In this document: piece after piece, positions 26,947-39,829 of the stretch
Position numbering within the stretch: the stretch's first letter is position 1
Layout of the letters: each line of letters begins with the position of its first letter
Position numbers and translations under genes: made by a program
Assembly (NCBI RefSeq): GCF_905220415.1
Contig: NC_059538.1
Coordinates: forward strand, 9,982,001-10,046,000
Reading direction: 5' to 3'
Source of the DNA: Colias croceus
Taxonomy: Eukaryota > Arthropoda > Insecta > Lepidoptera > Pieridae
Length of the DNA: 64,000 nt
Notes under the pieces: model-generated
Told to the model about the DNA's origin: nothing
The model's database searches: none
Seen by the model: the letters and a program-made list of their open reading frames with translations, nothing else

Positions 26947-26952
26947 AATAAA
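26947..26952 (+). terminator. Probable Gr A poly(A) signal
   Basis: AATAAA about 185 bases after the Gr A stop, immediately beyond the Helitron-like insertion. A candidate only. Confidence 0.4.
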
Positions 26953-27226
26953 GGCCCAATGTTCAATAATGTTGTTTTAATAACTTGCGGAAACAAAAAG
27001 TTTTGTTATCATAAAATTTTCTGATATAATTTTCATATGTTGGTACTTTGAAATTAGGTTTAAGTAGAACAAAAACTCGAATGGAATATAATATAAGTTT
27101 TAATGGAAACCGGTTGTGGAATGAATAATTGAATAAAATTTATCGTTCTGAAAACGCATTTTTATTTGTAACACTTTTATGTGGTTCAACAATTTTATTT
27201 ATTTGAAAAATAAGAGACCAGAGTAT

Positions 27227-27398
27227 TGGGTGCTGTACACGGGTACAGTAAACGGTAGAGTGAACTACCATAATACTCTACCAGTTCTATTAGAAAATTT
27301 AGAACTCTACTCTACCAATGTACATTATTATAGTAAGTAGGATAGTTAGTACTCTGCCGCTCTACTCTACCGTTTACTCTACCTGTGTACAGCGGCCA
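27227..27398. mobile_element. MITE with gctgtacac TIRs
   Basis: The left end tgggtgctgtacacgggtac and the right end, inverse tggccgctgtacacaggtag, pair for about 40 bases including taaacggtagagt. TAT flanks both sides. Length 172 bp, between Gr A and Gr B. Confidence 0.7.
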
Positions 27399-27589
27399 TA
27401 TTATAGGATAGGATAGTAGGATATATAAATAAAACAAAACATATATTTTAAAAATCTTTATTATAATTGTTACATGGTTTTACCCAAGATATTTCAAATA
27501 CTTTCAACATAATATTATGCACGAACAATATACCTATTATGAAAGAATCTTAAACATGGTTTCAGTATTTTTTACGATTATCCTTTACT

Positions 27590-27772
27590 ATCTGTGCCCC
27601 GCGGTTTTACCCGCAGTGCTCCGCTCCTATTTGGTCTTAGCGTGATAATACATAGAGCCTTCCTCGATAAAAGGGCTATCTAACACCGAAAGAATTTTAA
27701 AATCTGACCAGTAGTTCCTGAGATCAGCGCGTTCAAACAAACAAACTCTTCAGCTTTATAATATTAGTATAG
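27590..27772 (-). mobile_element. Helitron-like element, family 4, worn
   Basis: Inverse of the family beginning TCTATACTAATATTATAAAG. The interior has gttcaaacaaacaaactctt. The CTAGT end is lost. Other copies are at 28729, 39830 and 63956. Confidence 0.5.
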
Positions 27773-28728
27773 ATAATTTTACATTTTTGTTGATGTAGCT
27801 TGATATAATAATATAATAATTGTATCTCTAATATCTTTCAAATATAACGTTGCATGCATTTTTCAAAAATATTCCTCTTCTACTAGTATCATAATTCTCT
27901 CGAAGAAAATGCCTTTTTGCTTGTAAAACCTAGAAAAGATAAATCTAGATTACAAACCAATAAAATACATATGGTCCTTAATTGGTATAATACGAAAATA
28001 TAATAAATTTTTACGATACATTCCAGTCATTGCTAGAATTACAAATAAACCCGAGGGTGTAATTTAGTAAACTTTTACAACCTTTGTTCATATATTCGTA
28101 TATAAAACGATAATTTTCTCTATAATGCTTTTAGTTGAAAGTAAGCACGGATAAACCTTTGCTTTTCAACTAACAATTTTGTTCAAGGTAAGTCCGTATG
28201 TGTATTTGCTTGGGGAAATATTCGTAGGAAATAAAATGTAGCCGTAAACAATTAGGTTATTTTCGAATTTTATAAAGAGACCAAGAAGAGACCCAATTTG
28301 TTTTGCCAGGTAACGTTATAAATATTTTTTTTTATATAAATAATACCGATTTGTTATTAAATTAAGAAGTTGATATTCACACTTACCGTTTCATAAAATT
28401 AAGAATTTACATATGAAAATGTTGTGTGAGAGACACATTTTATATACATAAATATAATATAATTATTGATTATTTAAATTTAATATTTTAACATAATTAA
28501 TTGCACAGAGTCAGAGTATCATATCAAATAACGCAAAACCGACCAAAGTAGTTTGCTAAAACTAAACAGGATCAGTGCAACTTTTGAAAGCGTGGGTTAA
28601 AATTAAATTAAATGTGGCTGTCACAGACATCTCATGAATAATGATGTCAGAAAAACTTTTCTGTAATAGAGAAGTGACCATTTAGTTACTATTTACTATA
28701 AAGTTACTATATTTGGTGGAAAATGTTA

Positions 28729-28911
28729 TCTATGCTAACATTATAAAGCTGAAGAGTTTGTTTTTTTGTTTGTTTGAACGCGCTAATGTCAGGAACTACT
28801 AGTCCGATTTGTAAAGTTATTTCAGTGTTAGATAGCCCATCCAAAGGCATATCATTACTATATGAACAACAGGAGTGGATCACTACGGGTAAAGCCGCGG
28901 AAAAAGCTAGT
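28729..28911 (+). mobile_element. Helitron-like element, family 4
   Basis: Begins TCTATGCTAACATTATAAAG and ends gtaaagccgcggaaaaagctagt. Upstream of Gr B. Confidence 0.55.
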
Positions 28912-29359
28912 TTACAAAAATAGCTCCTGCATTCTAATAAAAATAAAATATTATACTTCTAAATATAAAAGTGTGATGAATGTTTTAAAAATATAAAAGT
29001 AAGAAGCAGGTTATTGGTACTTTAATACAAAATTAATTGAAAACTATCTCGTAGACGGAAAGGTCGCAAGATTGTAGAGTTGAGAGCTTCGGAAAATAGG
29101 TATAATGTTGTTATCGGACGTTGATCAGATTTCACGTAAAAAGCTCTGGTATAAACTAAGTTTTTTACCTTAAATGAATTATGAGTGTCCTACAAATATC
29201 ATATCTATCTTATACACAAAATACGTATTATTATGTAGAGATTTTTTCGTTGTTTCTCATTATTGGTTGGTACTTACAATATAGCTCAAAATTTCACAAT
29301 TTTCAGTTGGAGCAACATCCAGTATATTTTGCCATTAATCATTGCTATTAAAAATTCAG

Positions 29360-32300
29360 ATGGGAACTGCTACGCAAAAAAGACTAGACATGCAAAAAGA
29401 CGTAAGATTTTGATAAATTATAATATTATGTCTTATGTGTATTAATGGTTAGATGTTTTTAAGAAACTCCTTCTTATCTTCGTTTCTACATAAAAGCATG
29501 ATTTGGTACGAAGTGGACCAGCTTGCACTAGGGAAGGTACCACACAGAAGAGCAGCATGAAATAGTACCATTTAAGTGTTGCTGTGTTACTATAGCGCGA
29601 GTGCCTGAGGCTCGTGTTTTATACCTATTTCTGCAGATATATTTTTTACCCCTAACGTCAATCCTTTATTTATCGATTCCCCTTGAATAGGTCAGTGATC
29701 AATATTATGCAGCATACTTGTGGTGACTAGTGCTAATTCCTTACTATCGTGTGACTCACAAGCTCGTTTTCTAATACTTAAAAGAATAAATAAATCAGTT
29801 GTAAAAAGTACAAAACTTACCTCAGTACCTTATCAGTTACAAATAAAATAAACAAAATTCATACAGTAATGAAACTTAATAAAAGTTATATTCGGAAGAG
29901 TGTTTGTATAAGAAACAGAGCTTGTAATAATCACGTGTCAGGGAAAAATAAACAGGCGTAGTTTCACAAGCGCTTATTTACGAAAGAGGGACACGAGATG
30001 TACATTCATCTTATAATATTTATTATTTCCAAATAGCCTGTACATAAATATATCAAGGATCTCACCTTCTGGTTGTGTTCTTTCGTAGTAGAATTATTTA
30101 TGTAATATTGCTATACAAAATGGATATATGAAGGACTTCAATAACATCATTTTACAGTATGGTGAAACTTCTTTAGGCGCATTGAGAATAAAATCTCAAG
30201 GTCGTGTCGTGGCAATACCGTGACGTCATGGATTAAGGCATCGATTTTGGTCTCTTTGAATCTTGCCAAAGAAGTTTCACTTCTGACACGTGTGTTCGGC
30301 ACACACCCACGCGTTTATTTTGAGTGTGTTGTTTATAAAAAAAGTAATAATTGCAAAAATACACATAAGTAGTAAGTAAATAATAATGTCATCGTTATAG
30401 TAGAATACAAATATCGCTGTGTTTCAGGAATTTCTACCAACTATGACAAATATATTTAAAATGGCGAAATATTTTGGCATTCCAACATATGGCGGGAGAT
30501 TAGCTCTTCTAGGAGCTATTGTAATGTTGGCAATGCTGATGATTTTGGAGACAGTGTCTATTTCGAAGCTGATAAAAACTTTGAATAGCTGGAATGTGAA
30601 TCCAAAAGGTGCATAAATTTTTTCCTGAAAATATATATAAAACGAAGGAGGTTATCAATTCAACTGTATTTTTTTATGTTAGAGCTTTTGACAGGGTCAA
30701 CCAATTTTGATGATTATTGTTTTATTTGAAAGCTTGTAGAGGTTGGTTTTTTGTCTTTATCTGACCATTTAAAGGCTGAGAGGGATTCGATTTTTATTAA
30801 GAGTACTAATAAACGTATTTAACAAGTTGCATCCTCTTCATTTTCATTAAATAATAATTACGGTGATGGTTTTGCAAAAGGTGGGAAATATTACCTCAAG
30901 TTTACCCCAAATTTTGTAATAATATATCTTTACTTGTACTCAAATGATTCCCCTATATTTCATAGATAGTGTAATTTCTCGGCTATCTGGATCAATTTTC
31001 TATGGCAACGCTTTGCTGTCCATGTTAATATCATGGAAAATAATAAGCAATTGGGAAGAACTAGCTTTATTCTGGAAGAGAACTGAAAGAATTGAACTGA
31101 ACATTCTTCCTGATAAAAGGATTAGAGCAAGAATTATATTTATAAGCAGTTACGTCGGTATATGTGCGTTTGGTGAGTTTTATATAATATGTGTTAGAAG
31201 AGACTTATTTTTTGTTGGTTCTTTAAATTTTCAACAGTTTAACTTTATCTGTTCGAAAAGAGAAGTATTTTTTTGTTCTCTAATCTAGTAAACAGTTGTT
31301 ATTTAATCACGTGCAACAAAACAAAAACCAATGAAATCTGTTAATCTTTTTTATGTATAAAGATGTTATTTCAAGTATTTAGGTAAAATCATAATTGGGT
31401 TTAAATTAAACTGGTATCTCTAAAAAACTGCTATAGGCTCACCAATAAATGGTTTTACAGCAAAACAAACAAAAAAACGCCACAAACTTTTTTTGAGAGT
31501 CGTATAGTTTTATCGTGTAGTCGTGTAGCTTTGATGTGGTAAGACATTCAACAGTTGGCGAATACTGATTGTTGTTTCTCTGAGTGAAAATTATACATTT
31601 TTATCTTGCCCACTGGATGATGCCGTAAGAGCTTTGACTTTTAGAATTTTAGATATCCAACCAAAGAATTGTATCAAGAGGCTGGTATACTAACGGTGCG
31701 TCAGCTATACATACTAGCAGTAATACTAAAATTCCATAAAATAGCTCCAAACACAATTATAACGAACGAACGCACTCGAAGAAATCCTGCATGGAGGAAA
31801 CATAGCTGTAATATGTCTTTCGGTAGCAAGGCGTTTATATTCATGGGACCTCACTTATACTCCATAATTAACAAAAAACTAAATATCTTTCCTATGACCA
31901 AGTTCCGCTGTAAAAAATATGTTACAAATTGGCTATTAAATCTAGACTACTTAGAAACTGAAAATCTCGTTACAATAATATCTTGATTAAAATATAAATT
32001 TAAACATTTACCGACTATTAAAATAATCACTCATACAACATCTACACATACACATACACACACACTCATATACACGCACGCATACACACACGCACATATG
32101 CACACTTAATATTTAAATGGCAATTAAACTTTGAAATATTTTTATGTACCTAATACGGCGAAAGTGATTGAGGCCCACAACACAGGGGATCCTAGTGTGG
32201 GGTTCAATGCAGCACATGTAACTATATTATGTAACATTTCTTGTAATTAATAAAGAAATTTTTCATTTTCATTTTCATTTTTAAATCAAAGCCACATCAT

Positions 32301-35300
32301 TATATTTTAATGGGTAGACAGTTAAAAGTTTATGAGGTCAGGCCAGTATGTGCAATTGTAAATTAACATAGTAGATAGTGGTAGGTACGATTTAGTTGAT
32401 AATATTTTCTATAAATTTTAATAATCGATCAGATTATGTTATTCATGATACATTAGGTACATACTGTCAGTAGTGTGAATGTATTCTCTAATTCCAAATC
32501 AAAATCGTATAAGTAGATTAAAAATAAAATACTTTGTAAAAATTATATTCTATTTTACTAGTAGATTTTTATTTAATAATACCTATACAATATACATATA
32601 AAAACTTGAGTGTTTTGCATGTCACAGAACTCTTTGAGATGCAGAATTTAATACAAAACCCCGTTTATATGTCAAGAACCTCTGACGCCTCTGCAAAAGC
32701 TCACATGTACTAATTATGGATCATTCCACGCTAAGTTTTACTTTGTAGTTCAGTGTAAAGATGAGTTATTTACAGTTGAGCACGCGTTGAGTATGATGTC
32801 AGGAACGGGGCTCGACTGTCCGCCGGGGGAGTACTTTGAACGTTATATCTTGAGTTCACACGGATTCATCTTGCAAAGAAGTAAGGCGTATTTTGATGGT
32901 CTGTTTAAATAATATATGACGTGATACATATTTTGTGTACAATAAAGAGTACATAAGAAATAAATGTTTAGTTGATTCGATATAAGCTAATGAATACTTA
33001 AAACTACATATGATATGCGATGATAATAAATATTGGCCAAAATAATTTACAAGTAAAAATGAAAATGAAAAACAAGACTCCATCTTGGCTTGTAAGAATA
33101 AATAATAGGGTAATGCCCACATAATTAGGTAGTCATTGTTGATAAAATATGGTTAATTAATTTATAATTAAATTTAATAATTACTAATTTAAGGTGAATA
33201 TTCTCTATGGATAGCGATACCGATTTTCATTCTCAGCAAGTTGGCCACAATATTTTGGAACTTCCAGGACCTGATTATAATTTTAATCAGCGTCGGCCTG
33301 GCTTCGAAGTACAACCGATTAAATCTTTTTGTTCATCGTTTCGTATTGTTTGAGAAGAAAATGAAATATCACAATAGGGTGAGTCTTAATTTTCAATTTA
33401 GCCTGTATTAGGATCACGTGGCATGCTTTGGGGAGATATTTGCTTAATTATAAGTAATGTTTTATTAGATATCCTTGTATAGGATTTCACGACAAATTTT
33501 ATGACTAAATAAAAACTTATTTTAGTTATTGAATATTGATTTATTTTGGAAATTGATCAGTAACTGTTATACTGAAACTCAAAAATTTATTTATTCAATT
33601 AGACTTCTTCGAGAAGCACTTTTGAAACGTCATATTTTTAAACATTTACCACCGATTCGGAAAACAGTATCTATGGAGAAGAATGTTGCAATAGAAATAA
33701 TGATCATAAGAAAAAATACTACTTTTATTGTAATATCTGGCCAATTAGAGTTATTTTGATAGCTCCATTATGAGAAATATCATAAATCGTACTTATTATT
33801 ATTTATTGTAATGATTAACCGCAAAAAATCTCAATCAAAAGCGTTTTTTTTTAATGTTTTTTTTAGGTCGTAAGTCTACCTCTCCGTATCAAAATATGGC
33901 GCAATCTTCGTCAGGCATACGTCCAACAATCAGAGCTAGTGAGGAAAGTTGACCAGAGCCTCGGAGGGCTGATACTCCTCTCCAATCTTAATAATTTGTA
34001 CTTTATTTGCTTGCAACTGTTTTTGGGGATCAGGTAAGAAAGTTCATGGAATAAGAATATATTTTAAGTTGAAAGACGTTTATTATATATATTAAAGGAT
34101 AATTTAAAACAATATTAAACTCGTTTGTAAAGGAAAATAAGACAGCGTTTGAAAAAAACCGTGGTTCAAGCCTAGGAATAAAATAATTGGCGGAAAAATT
34201 TTCTTACCTAATTTATGTAAATAAATATTGATAAGGCTTTCATTAGTAAGCGAATTTTTATTAATTTCATTTAGTCTGAATAATAAACGTAAATTATAAC
34301 GGATATAAAAAGGAAGAGTGAACCCGAAATCCCAAATTGTCAAAAATTAAAAATATGTACTTTGTTGATAGTAATTTACGCGACGAAGTGGCAAATTGAT
34401 GAAAAAAAAAATAGATTTTCTAGTCATTATTATCTATACTAGTCTTAGATCATTAAGTAAATACTAGTTTATCATGTAGATAGGTAAGTAAAATATAATT
34501 AGCAGGAACAATCAGTAAAGTACGGGGAAGTTAAAGCGCTTAACTCTCCAGTAGTTTTGATTCAAACTATATTCTAGGAACTAATTCCTGATACGGTGAT
34601 ACCTACTTGTATTAAATATTAGCGGTGTACTTGACTTTTGATATAGATTTTGTAATCAAAACTATGGCTGGATTTAAAGAGGTTTTAAATAATTTTGAGT
34701 TTTTTAGCAGGTTTCAGGGTTTCTGGTTATTACTTATGTGTTAAATCTTTTTTAAACCTATCAGGGACATTGTCAGATAGGGATGAATCGAACCAAATCT
34801 TAGAGTTAATCGATTATTCATCGGATTATATTATTCAGTTTGTTAGTTTGTGTATAATAGTATCTAAAAACCAACTTAATTATATTTGTGTTACAACTAT
34901 TTTAAAATTAATTTTCAGTAGCGGATCAAAGGGTACTGCGATAAATATAATCTACTACTACTTCTCACTGGCCTGGCTACTCTACCGAGCCAGTGGCGTG
35001 GTGCTGGCAGCGGCTGATATCAACATACACTCTAAACGGGCCCTCCCACATTTGTATAGTAGTGTAAGCGGGGCATATAATATTGAGGTAGGTGAATTTA
35101 AAAGGGAAAATAAAGTTTAAACGTTGAGTACAATATAAATTACCTAGTTAATGCTCATAATATTATAATATTGAGTAGAAAAATATTTTATACTTTTATA
35201 GACTGTGAAGTGGAATTCGTTTTCTGTGAAAGATTTTCTATCAAACTTGAATAGCTACTTATTTTATTATAAAGGAAAGTAGATGTAAATTTATCGGACG

Positions 35301-36141
35301 TTACTAGTTGTATTCTCTTCAGAATATAAAGTACTAAGGTAAAGTTTCTTTCCGGAACACCAAAACAACTACTACTACTTACTAATACTACCTACATATA
35401 CGATAAACTTTTTTACGCTCTTTGAATACGTTCTGTTTTAGATAAAAAGACTCAAAACTCAATTAGAGAACGACGATGTAGCACTGAGCGGACTCGGGTT
35501 CTTTTACTTGTATAGACAGAAATTATTAGAGGTGAGTAAATTATCCATACTAATATTATAAATTCAAAAGTGTATACGTTTGTTTGTTTGTTACTCCTTC
35601 ACGCAAAAACTACTGAACTGATTAATGAAATCTGGCACACACGTAGAATGTAAATTGGTTTAACAAATAGGATCGTTTTTATCCCGAATATCCCACGGGA
35701 ACAGGAACTATGCTGGTTTTCCTTTGACGCGAGTGAAGCTGCGGCCGGAAAGCTAGTTATAAATTTGATTTATCACTAAACTAGCAGATACTCACACCTT
35801 TGTCTTCGTTGTATGAGCTGAATGGCATGTATTGTTGAATTGAAATTTATGGCAAAACATTTTCAAAGAATTATAAAAGCTCCAATATTTATAGATTTCG
35901 AGGAATGTGAAACTTTTCTTACTACATTCTAGTATTGCCAATTTGTAGTAACAACTTTACTACAAATTGTTTTTAAACAATTGATAGATTTTTTATATTT
36001 TCATTTTCAATATGTGTGCTTATAATATTGTGTGCAATAAAAATATATTCAACGTAGAATTAATTTAACTATTTTTTGCAGGTGGCTGCTGCTATAGTCA
36101 AATATGAATTAATATTACTTCAATTTGACAAACATTATTAA
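29360..36141 (+). CDS. Sugar-type gustatory receptor, Gr B
   Basis: Predicted 401-aa paralogue of Gr A and the same kind of taste-neuron channel. Inferred exons: 29360-29401, 30428-30608, 30966-31172, 32776-32880, 33194-33378, 33867-34033, 34919-35087, 35442-35531, 36082-36141. They use the same phases as Gr A (0,1,1,1,0,2,0,0) and sum to 1206 nt of open frame. Exons 4, 7 and 8 match Gr A in length exactly (105, 169, 90). Shared blocks are TGLDCP, IFWNFQDLIIILIS, VVLAAADINIHSKRALP and LSGLGFFYL. The C-terminus KY-(5)-QF lacks the usual Thr of TY-(5)-QF. The 14-residue first exon ends in gac|gtaaga like that of Gr A and is the least certain part. Intron 3 holds a LINE fragment. The C-terminal tail is much shorter than in Gr A. 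Confidence 0.83.
29505..29640 (+). repeat. Worn repeat (gaccagcttgcac motif)
   Basis: Contains ggaccagcttgcactaggga, aggtaccacacagaag and gtgttgctgtgtta, phrases of a common lepidopteran repeat. Heavily diverged; class not established. In Gr B intron 1. Confidence 0.4.
30168..30320 (+). repeat. Repeat with 17-bp inverted ends
   Basis: gtgaaacttctttaggc at the left and gccaaagaagtttcac at the right pair as inverted ends around about 90 bases (ctcaaggtcgtgtcgtggc). A tail ctgacacgtgtgttcggcac follows. Other copies are at 26440-26580 and 62980-63105; an end fragment is at 7832. Gr B intron 1, just before exon 2. Confidence 0.55.
30640..30800 (+). repeat. Partial copy of the ggaggttatcaattc repeat
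   Basis: Begins ggaggttatcaattcaactg like the left end at 8311 and 36970, then diverges. Gr B intron 2. Confidence 0.5.
31640..32275 (+). mobile_element. 5'-truncated LINE tail in Gr B intron 3
   Basis: The frame to 31986 encodes about 100 residues (RQLYILAVILKFHKIAP, then GPHLYSIINKKLN, then NWLLNLDYLETENLV) matching the C-terminal tail of the LINE ORF2 at 58219-58896 (NWLSSLDYNDTENLL). A CA-rich 3' region (32040-32105) and a terminal (cattttcattt)n run follow. CR1/Jockey-type, sense to the gene, truncated by incomplete reverse transcription. Confidence 0.7.
35544..35757 (+). mobile_element. Helitron-like element, family 1
   Basis: Begins TCCATACTAATATTATAAAT and ends gaagctgcggccggaaagctagt. 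It starts 13 bases after the Gr B exon 8 donor. Confidence 0.6.
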
Positions 36142-36202
36142 TAGAAGCAACAAAATATTGAGTAAAACATTAAGATAGCAGTATTCTGTAAATAGGTATT
36201 TA

Positions 36203-36208
36203 AATAAA
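36203..36208 (+). terminator. Probable Gr B poly(A) signal
   Basis: AATAAA about 60 bases after the Gr B stop codon at 36139-36141, in an otherwise plain AT-rich 3' flank. Confidence 0.5.
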
Positions 36209-36301
36209 TAAATCACAATTAAAATTTGTGTTTTAATTTTTCCCTTACCTGATTAACTGAATTGATCGGTCTATCCATATAATGCTTTTTGAACCATAAC
36301 T

Positions 36302-36500
36302 TCACTACATAGTATAAAACAAAGTCGCTTTCTCTGTCCCTATTTTCCTATGTCCTTTTGTATTGCTTAAATCTTTAAAACTACGCAACGGATTTTGATG
36401 CGGTTTTTTTTAATAGATAGAGTGATTCAAGAGGAAAGTTTTAGTATATAATTTATTAGGTTTTAGATAAAGCGGGCGAAGCCGCGGGCGGTAAGCTAGT
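36302..36500 (+). mobile_element. Helitron-like element, family 5
   Basis: Begins TCACTACATAGTATAAAACA and ends gcgggcgaagccgcgggcgg then taagctagt. The body (actacgcaacggattttgatg) differs from family 1 while the 3' end is the same. Other copies are at 38763 and, inverted, 49894. Confidence 0.65.
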
Positions 36501-36969
36501 TTTATAAAATAAGACAAACGTAACGTACATATAGGTAGATGCATTGGAAAATCTTATTGAAAAGTACATTAAAAAGAAACAATGAACAAAGTAACTACAA
36601 TTTTACGTATACTACTAAAGGTGAACGAACTTAATTAAAGTCCACCTGACTCTCAATCTAATATAGTACTTACTTACATAGTAATTGTTTTCGGGATAAC
36701 TACGTTTGGAGCCCGTCAAACGCGTATAAAATTTTACGATCAAGGTGAATGGCGGTGAATTTTATCTAAAAGACAATAATAAACAGCTTATCTCCAGACA
36801 GGATGAACACGCTTTATTGAGGTGCCTTATCATTCAGACGAATGGCTTTATGAAATGCCATATCACGTGATCCTAAACCCCAAAAATGACGAAGAATTTC
36901 AATTACATTTATGGAGTGGATTTTATTGAAACAAGCTGATCGCGTCAGGCGAGGCGTTCAAGGGATATC

Positions 36970-37145
36970 CAAAAAAGGAGGAGGTTTTCAATTCGACTGA
37001 TATAATATTTTATTTGCTGTCTTAAAAATGTTGACTGTGTAAACCGATTTTGATGATTCTTTTTTTATTTGAAAACTAGTGCTTTCAGGTATGTCTCATT
37101 TGAATTTAGTCAAATTCTGACCCTTAGAAGGTGGTTTAGTTTTTT
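36970..37145 (+). repeat. Partial copy of the ggaggaggttatcaattcg repeat
   Basis: Begins aaaaaaggaggaggttttca and continues with aaaccgattttgatgattct. Related to 8311-8886. Confidence 0.5.
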
Positions 37146-37558
37146 GTTTAAAAATAATAATTAACGTAGTTTTTCGATGCCACGCGTATGTAAACCTATG
37201 TGTCTAAACATATTTGAAAATGTATAAAGTTATTCGTATTTTTACCTAACAATTGTTCTCTTTATTAAAATAAAATTATATAAAATTATACTCAAGTTTC
37301 TTTGTTCATGCACAATAAGCAATGCTCGATGTATCACAGTAATTTATTTTCATTCATGAATAATTCATTTTAAAATTAATCAATTGTGAATACTTAACAA
37401 TCTGTTAAATTGCAAATTGTATGCAGATTTAAGAAAACGCAATTATATAACAAAAACCCGAATTTGATTATTACAGTTGATTAAGATACAACTATTGAAA
37501 AACAATGTGTTAAATTGCAAATTGTATGTAGATTTAAGAAAACGCAATTATATAAGAA

Positions 37559-37734
37559 ACTAACGGTCCGCCCCGGCTTCGCCCATGGTACATATTTACG
37601 TTTTCTATACATAAAAACGTCCTTCAAGGAATATAATAAAAAAAAATATCGAAATCGGTTCAGCCGTTCACACGTGAAGCCGTGACAACGCGAAACGGGT
37701 TTTATTTTTATATATAATATATAGATTTCGAATT
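37559..37734 (-). mobile_element. Helitron-like element, family 3
   Basis: Begins actaacggtccgccccggc with one change in the CTAGT end; standard family body. Just before it, a phrase (tgttaaattgcaaattgtatg) occurs twice, at 37403 and 37507, a direct duplication of about 45 bases separated by 55. Confidence 0.55.
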
Positions 37735-38143
37735 TGTGTTTTATTTCAATGGAATAAGATGAAATCCTTGAAAAAGGTATCTTTATAGAGATGTTAATTT
37801 TATTAAATATCACCTTATTTTGTCCTAAAATTGTTACAGATAATATTTAATCGACCATCTATAATCTAACTAATAAGCTAACTTAATAGTTGGTTAACTG
37901 AACCGATATTTTAAAGTTTCAAATGATATGAAGTTAGTATTAAATTCACATTCCACATTTAAAATCCACCTCACTCAAAAGTGTCAACCTATTCAAATTA
38001 TAACCTTTCATAGAACTAAAAATAAAATCCATTAGTGAACAATTAATTCGAGAACAAATCGAAATAGCTAAGCGTGAAATTGAAGTCTGTGTCAATTGAA
38101 CGCTGGTAACAAATACCCGAATAAACGGAGCCATTCATTTAGG

Positions 38144-38584
38144 GCATTTAAGGTTTTGTCATATAGAACGCGTTCTTAGCGCGCGTCAGAGAACTAACTT
38201 AAAGCCGCGCTATGTCATCGAGATGCATAAGGGCGCTTTTCTACCAATAATCTGCGAGGATGTGTAGCGTGAAATGTGTTTGTAAATAACCACTAGTATC
38301 GCTTCAAACACTTCAATCTTCAAACTAATTGAAGAGATATGATTGGTTCTTTACAAATGCATTCCTCGCTACACATCCTCGCACATTATTGGCGTAAAGT
38401 ATCCTTACTACGCACTGTTGGCCTTGTAAGAAAGAAAGCGTTCTTAGTGCGCGTCAGAGCGATGTCTTTCTATTTGCCGGTATATTACCATGTAACAACA
38501 CACACACAACAGAATTCGGCATCATAGCGCTGCGTCAAGTTAGCGCTCTGACGAGCTAGTAACGCGCTCTATTTGACAAAGCCC
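38144..38584. mobile_element. Long-TIR element with 10-bp target duplication (Mutator-like)
   Basis: TIRs of about 70 bases pair the left phrases ttttgtcatatagaacgcgtt, gcgtcagag, ctaactt and gcgctatg with the right end in inverse. The same 10 bases (ttcatttagg) lie at 38134-38143 and 38585-38594. A second inner inverted pair (aatctgcgaggatgtgtagcg and its inverse near 38370) surrounds the centre. A 9-10-bp duplication with long TIRs fits a non-autonomous MULE. No transposase. Confidence 0.7.
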
Positions 38585-38762
38585 TTCATTTAGGATGAGA
38601 TTTAGCAAGATCGCAGCTCAGGTGCTCATTAAAAGTTATCCAGTTATAGGATTACACTTATAAATGATTCTTGAATTGTTAAACTCGATTTAGCATTGCG
38701 TAATAGGTAAAGTAATTTGATAAATTACTAGGGACGTACAATTATGCAAATTTTAGTTACAA

Positions 38763-38953
38763 TCACTACATAGTATAAAACAAAGTCGCTTTCTATGTCC
38801 CTATGTCCCTTTGTATGCTTAAATCTTTAAAACTACGCAACGGATTTTTATGCAGTTTTTTGTAAATAGATAGAGTGATTCAGGAGGAAGGTTTTAGTAT
38901 ATAATTTATTAGGTTTTAGACAAAGCGGGCGAAGCCGCGGGCGGTAAACTAGT
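38763..38953 (+). mobile_element. Helitron-like element, family 5
   Basis: Begins TCACTACATAGTATAAAACA and ends gcgggcgaagccgcgggcgg then taaactagt. Close copy of 36302-36500. Confidence 0.65.
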
Positions 38954-38989
38954 TATTAATAAACAAAAAGCTGTAGTTGCTCAGTATTG

Positions 38990-39232
38990 AGGATTATAAC
39001 TGTATAAGTCAGGGATTCAAAAGCGGTAAGCATGCAGGAAATAAATTGGGTGTTTCAATGTGAAGTGAAGAAGAACATCGACAAAATCGATAGGTCGAAG
39101 AATTAAAAGTTCGACGACATGCAATATCTGTCAAGCGCTTGGTGGGTTATGGCCTGAACTGAACTGAACTGGCCACATAGGAGGCCTGTATCCATGCAGT
39201 GGTAGTTATATGGGCTGAAAATGATATTGATC
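38990..39232 (+). mobile_element. Old, worn SINE copy
   Basis: A diverged relative of the SINE at 874-1192. It keeps gcaggaaataaattg, gtcgaagaattaaaagttcg and ggttatggcctg, then ataggaggcctgtatccatg and tatgggctga. The tRNA-like head is mostly lost. Confidence 0.65.
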
Positions 39233-39829
39233 AGTAACAATGTTGTGAGAAATATAGAATTAGAATTTATAGAATCACACTAAATTTGGTTTATCATATT
39301 GATAAATACAATAAAATTGAAAATTTACATTGCAACAAAGGCACTATTATAGCAACCTAAAATATTATTTCTATCAGTTTTGAACATCCCGTTGTGTATC
39401 TTATACACACGACATTTTAAACTTTTTATCTTCTTTTTTCTTAAGTCGTAATCCGTGAATATTTTCGTTTATATTCCTCTTTATTTTGATTCAAGTGTCA
39501 CAATCTTCAACAGAGGGAACGTCAAGAACAGGCCCCAATATCTTAATAATTGGGTCACGTTAACTTCGTTTGGACGTTGATCCTGATACTTTCAGGGTCA
39601 ACGTCCAATACGGAAATACATCTTAATTTTCTTTGTTTTCTTATGTATCTAGCTTTGGCACACGGCTTTGCTTGCGTGGTATCCAGCGGTATTCAGATAA
39701 TAGCATTTATTGTGAATATTGTAATTTAACTGAATTAGCAAAACGATAAATATTTAATAATTATTTATTTTAGATTTTTATAAGATAGGCGAAGTTGTAA
39801 AACTGACTATCAACTTTTGGATTATTAAA

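Noticed and set aside
33529..33759. 76-codon frame in Gr B intron 5
   Set aside because: Lies between two well-supported exons with agreeing phases; inclusion is not needed and gives no homology to Gr A or C.
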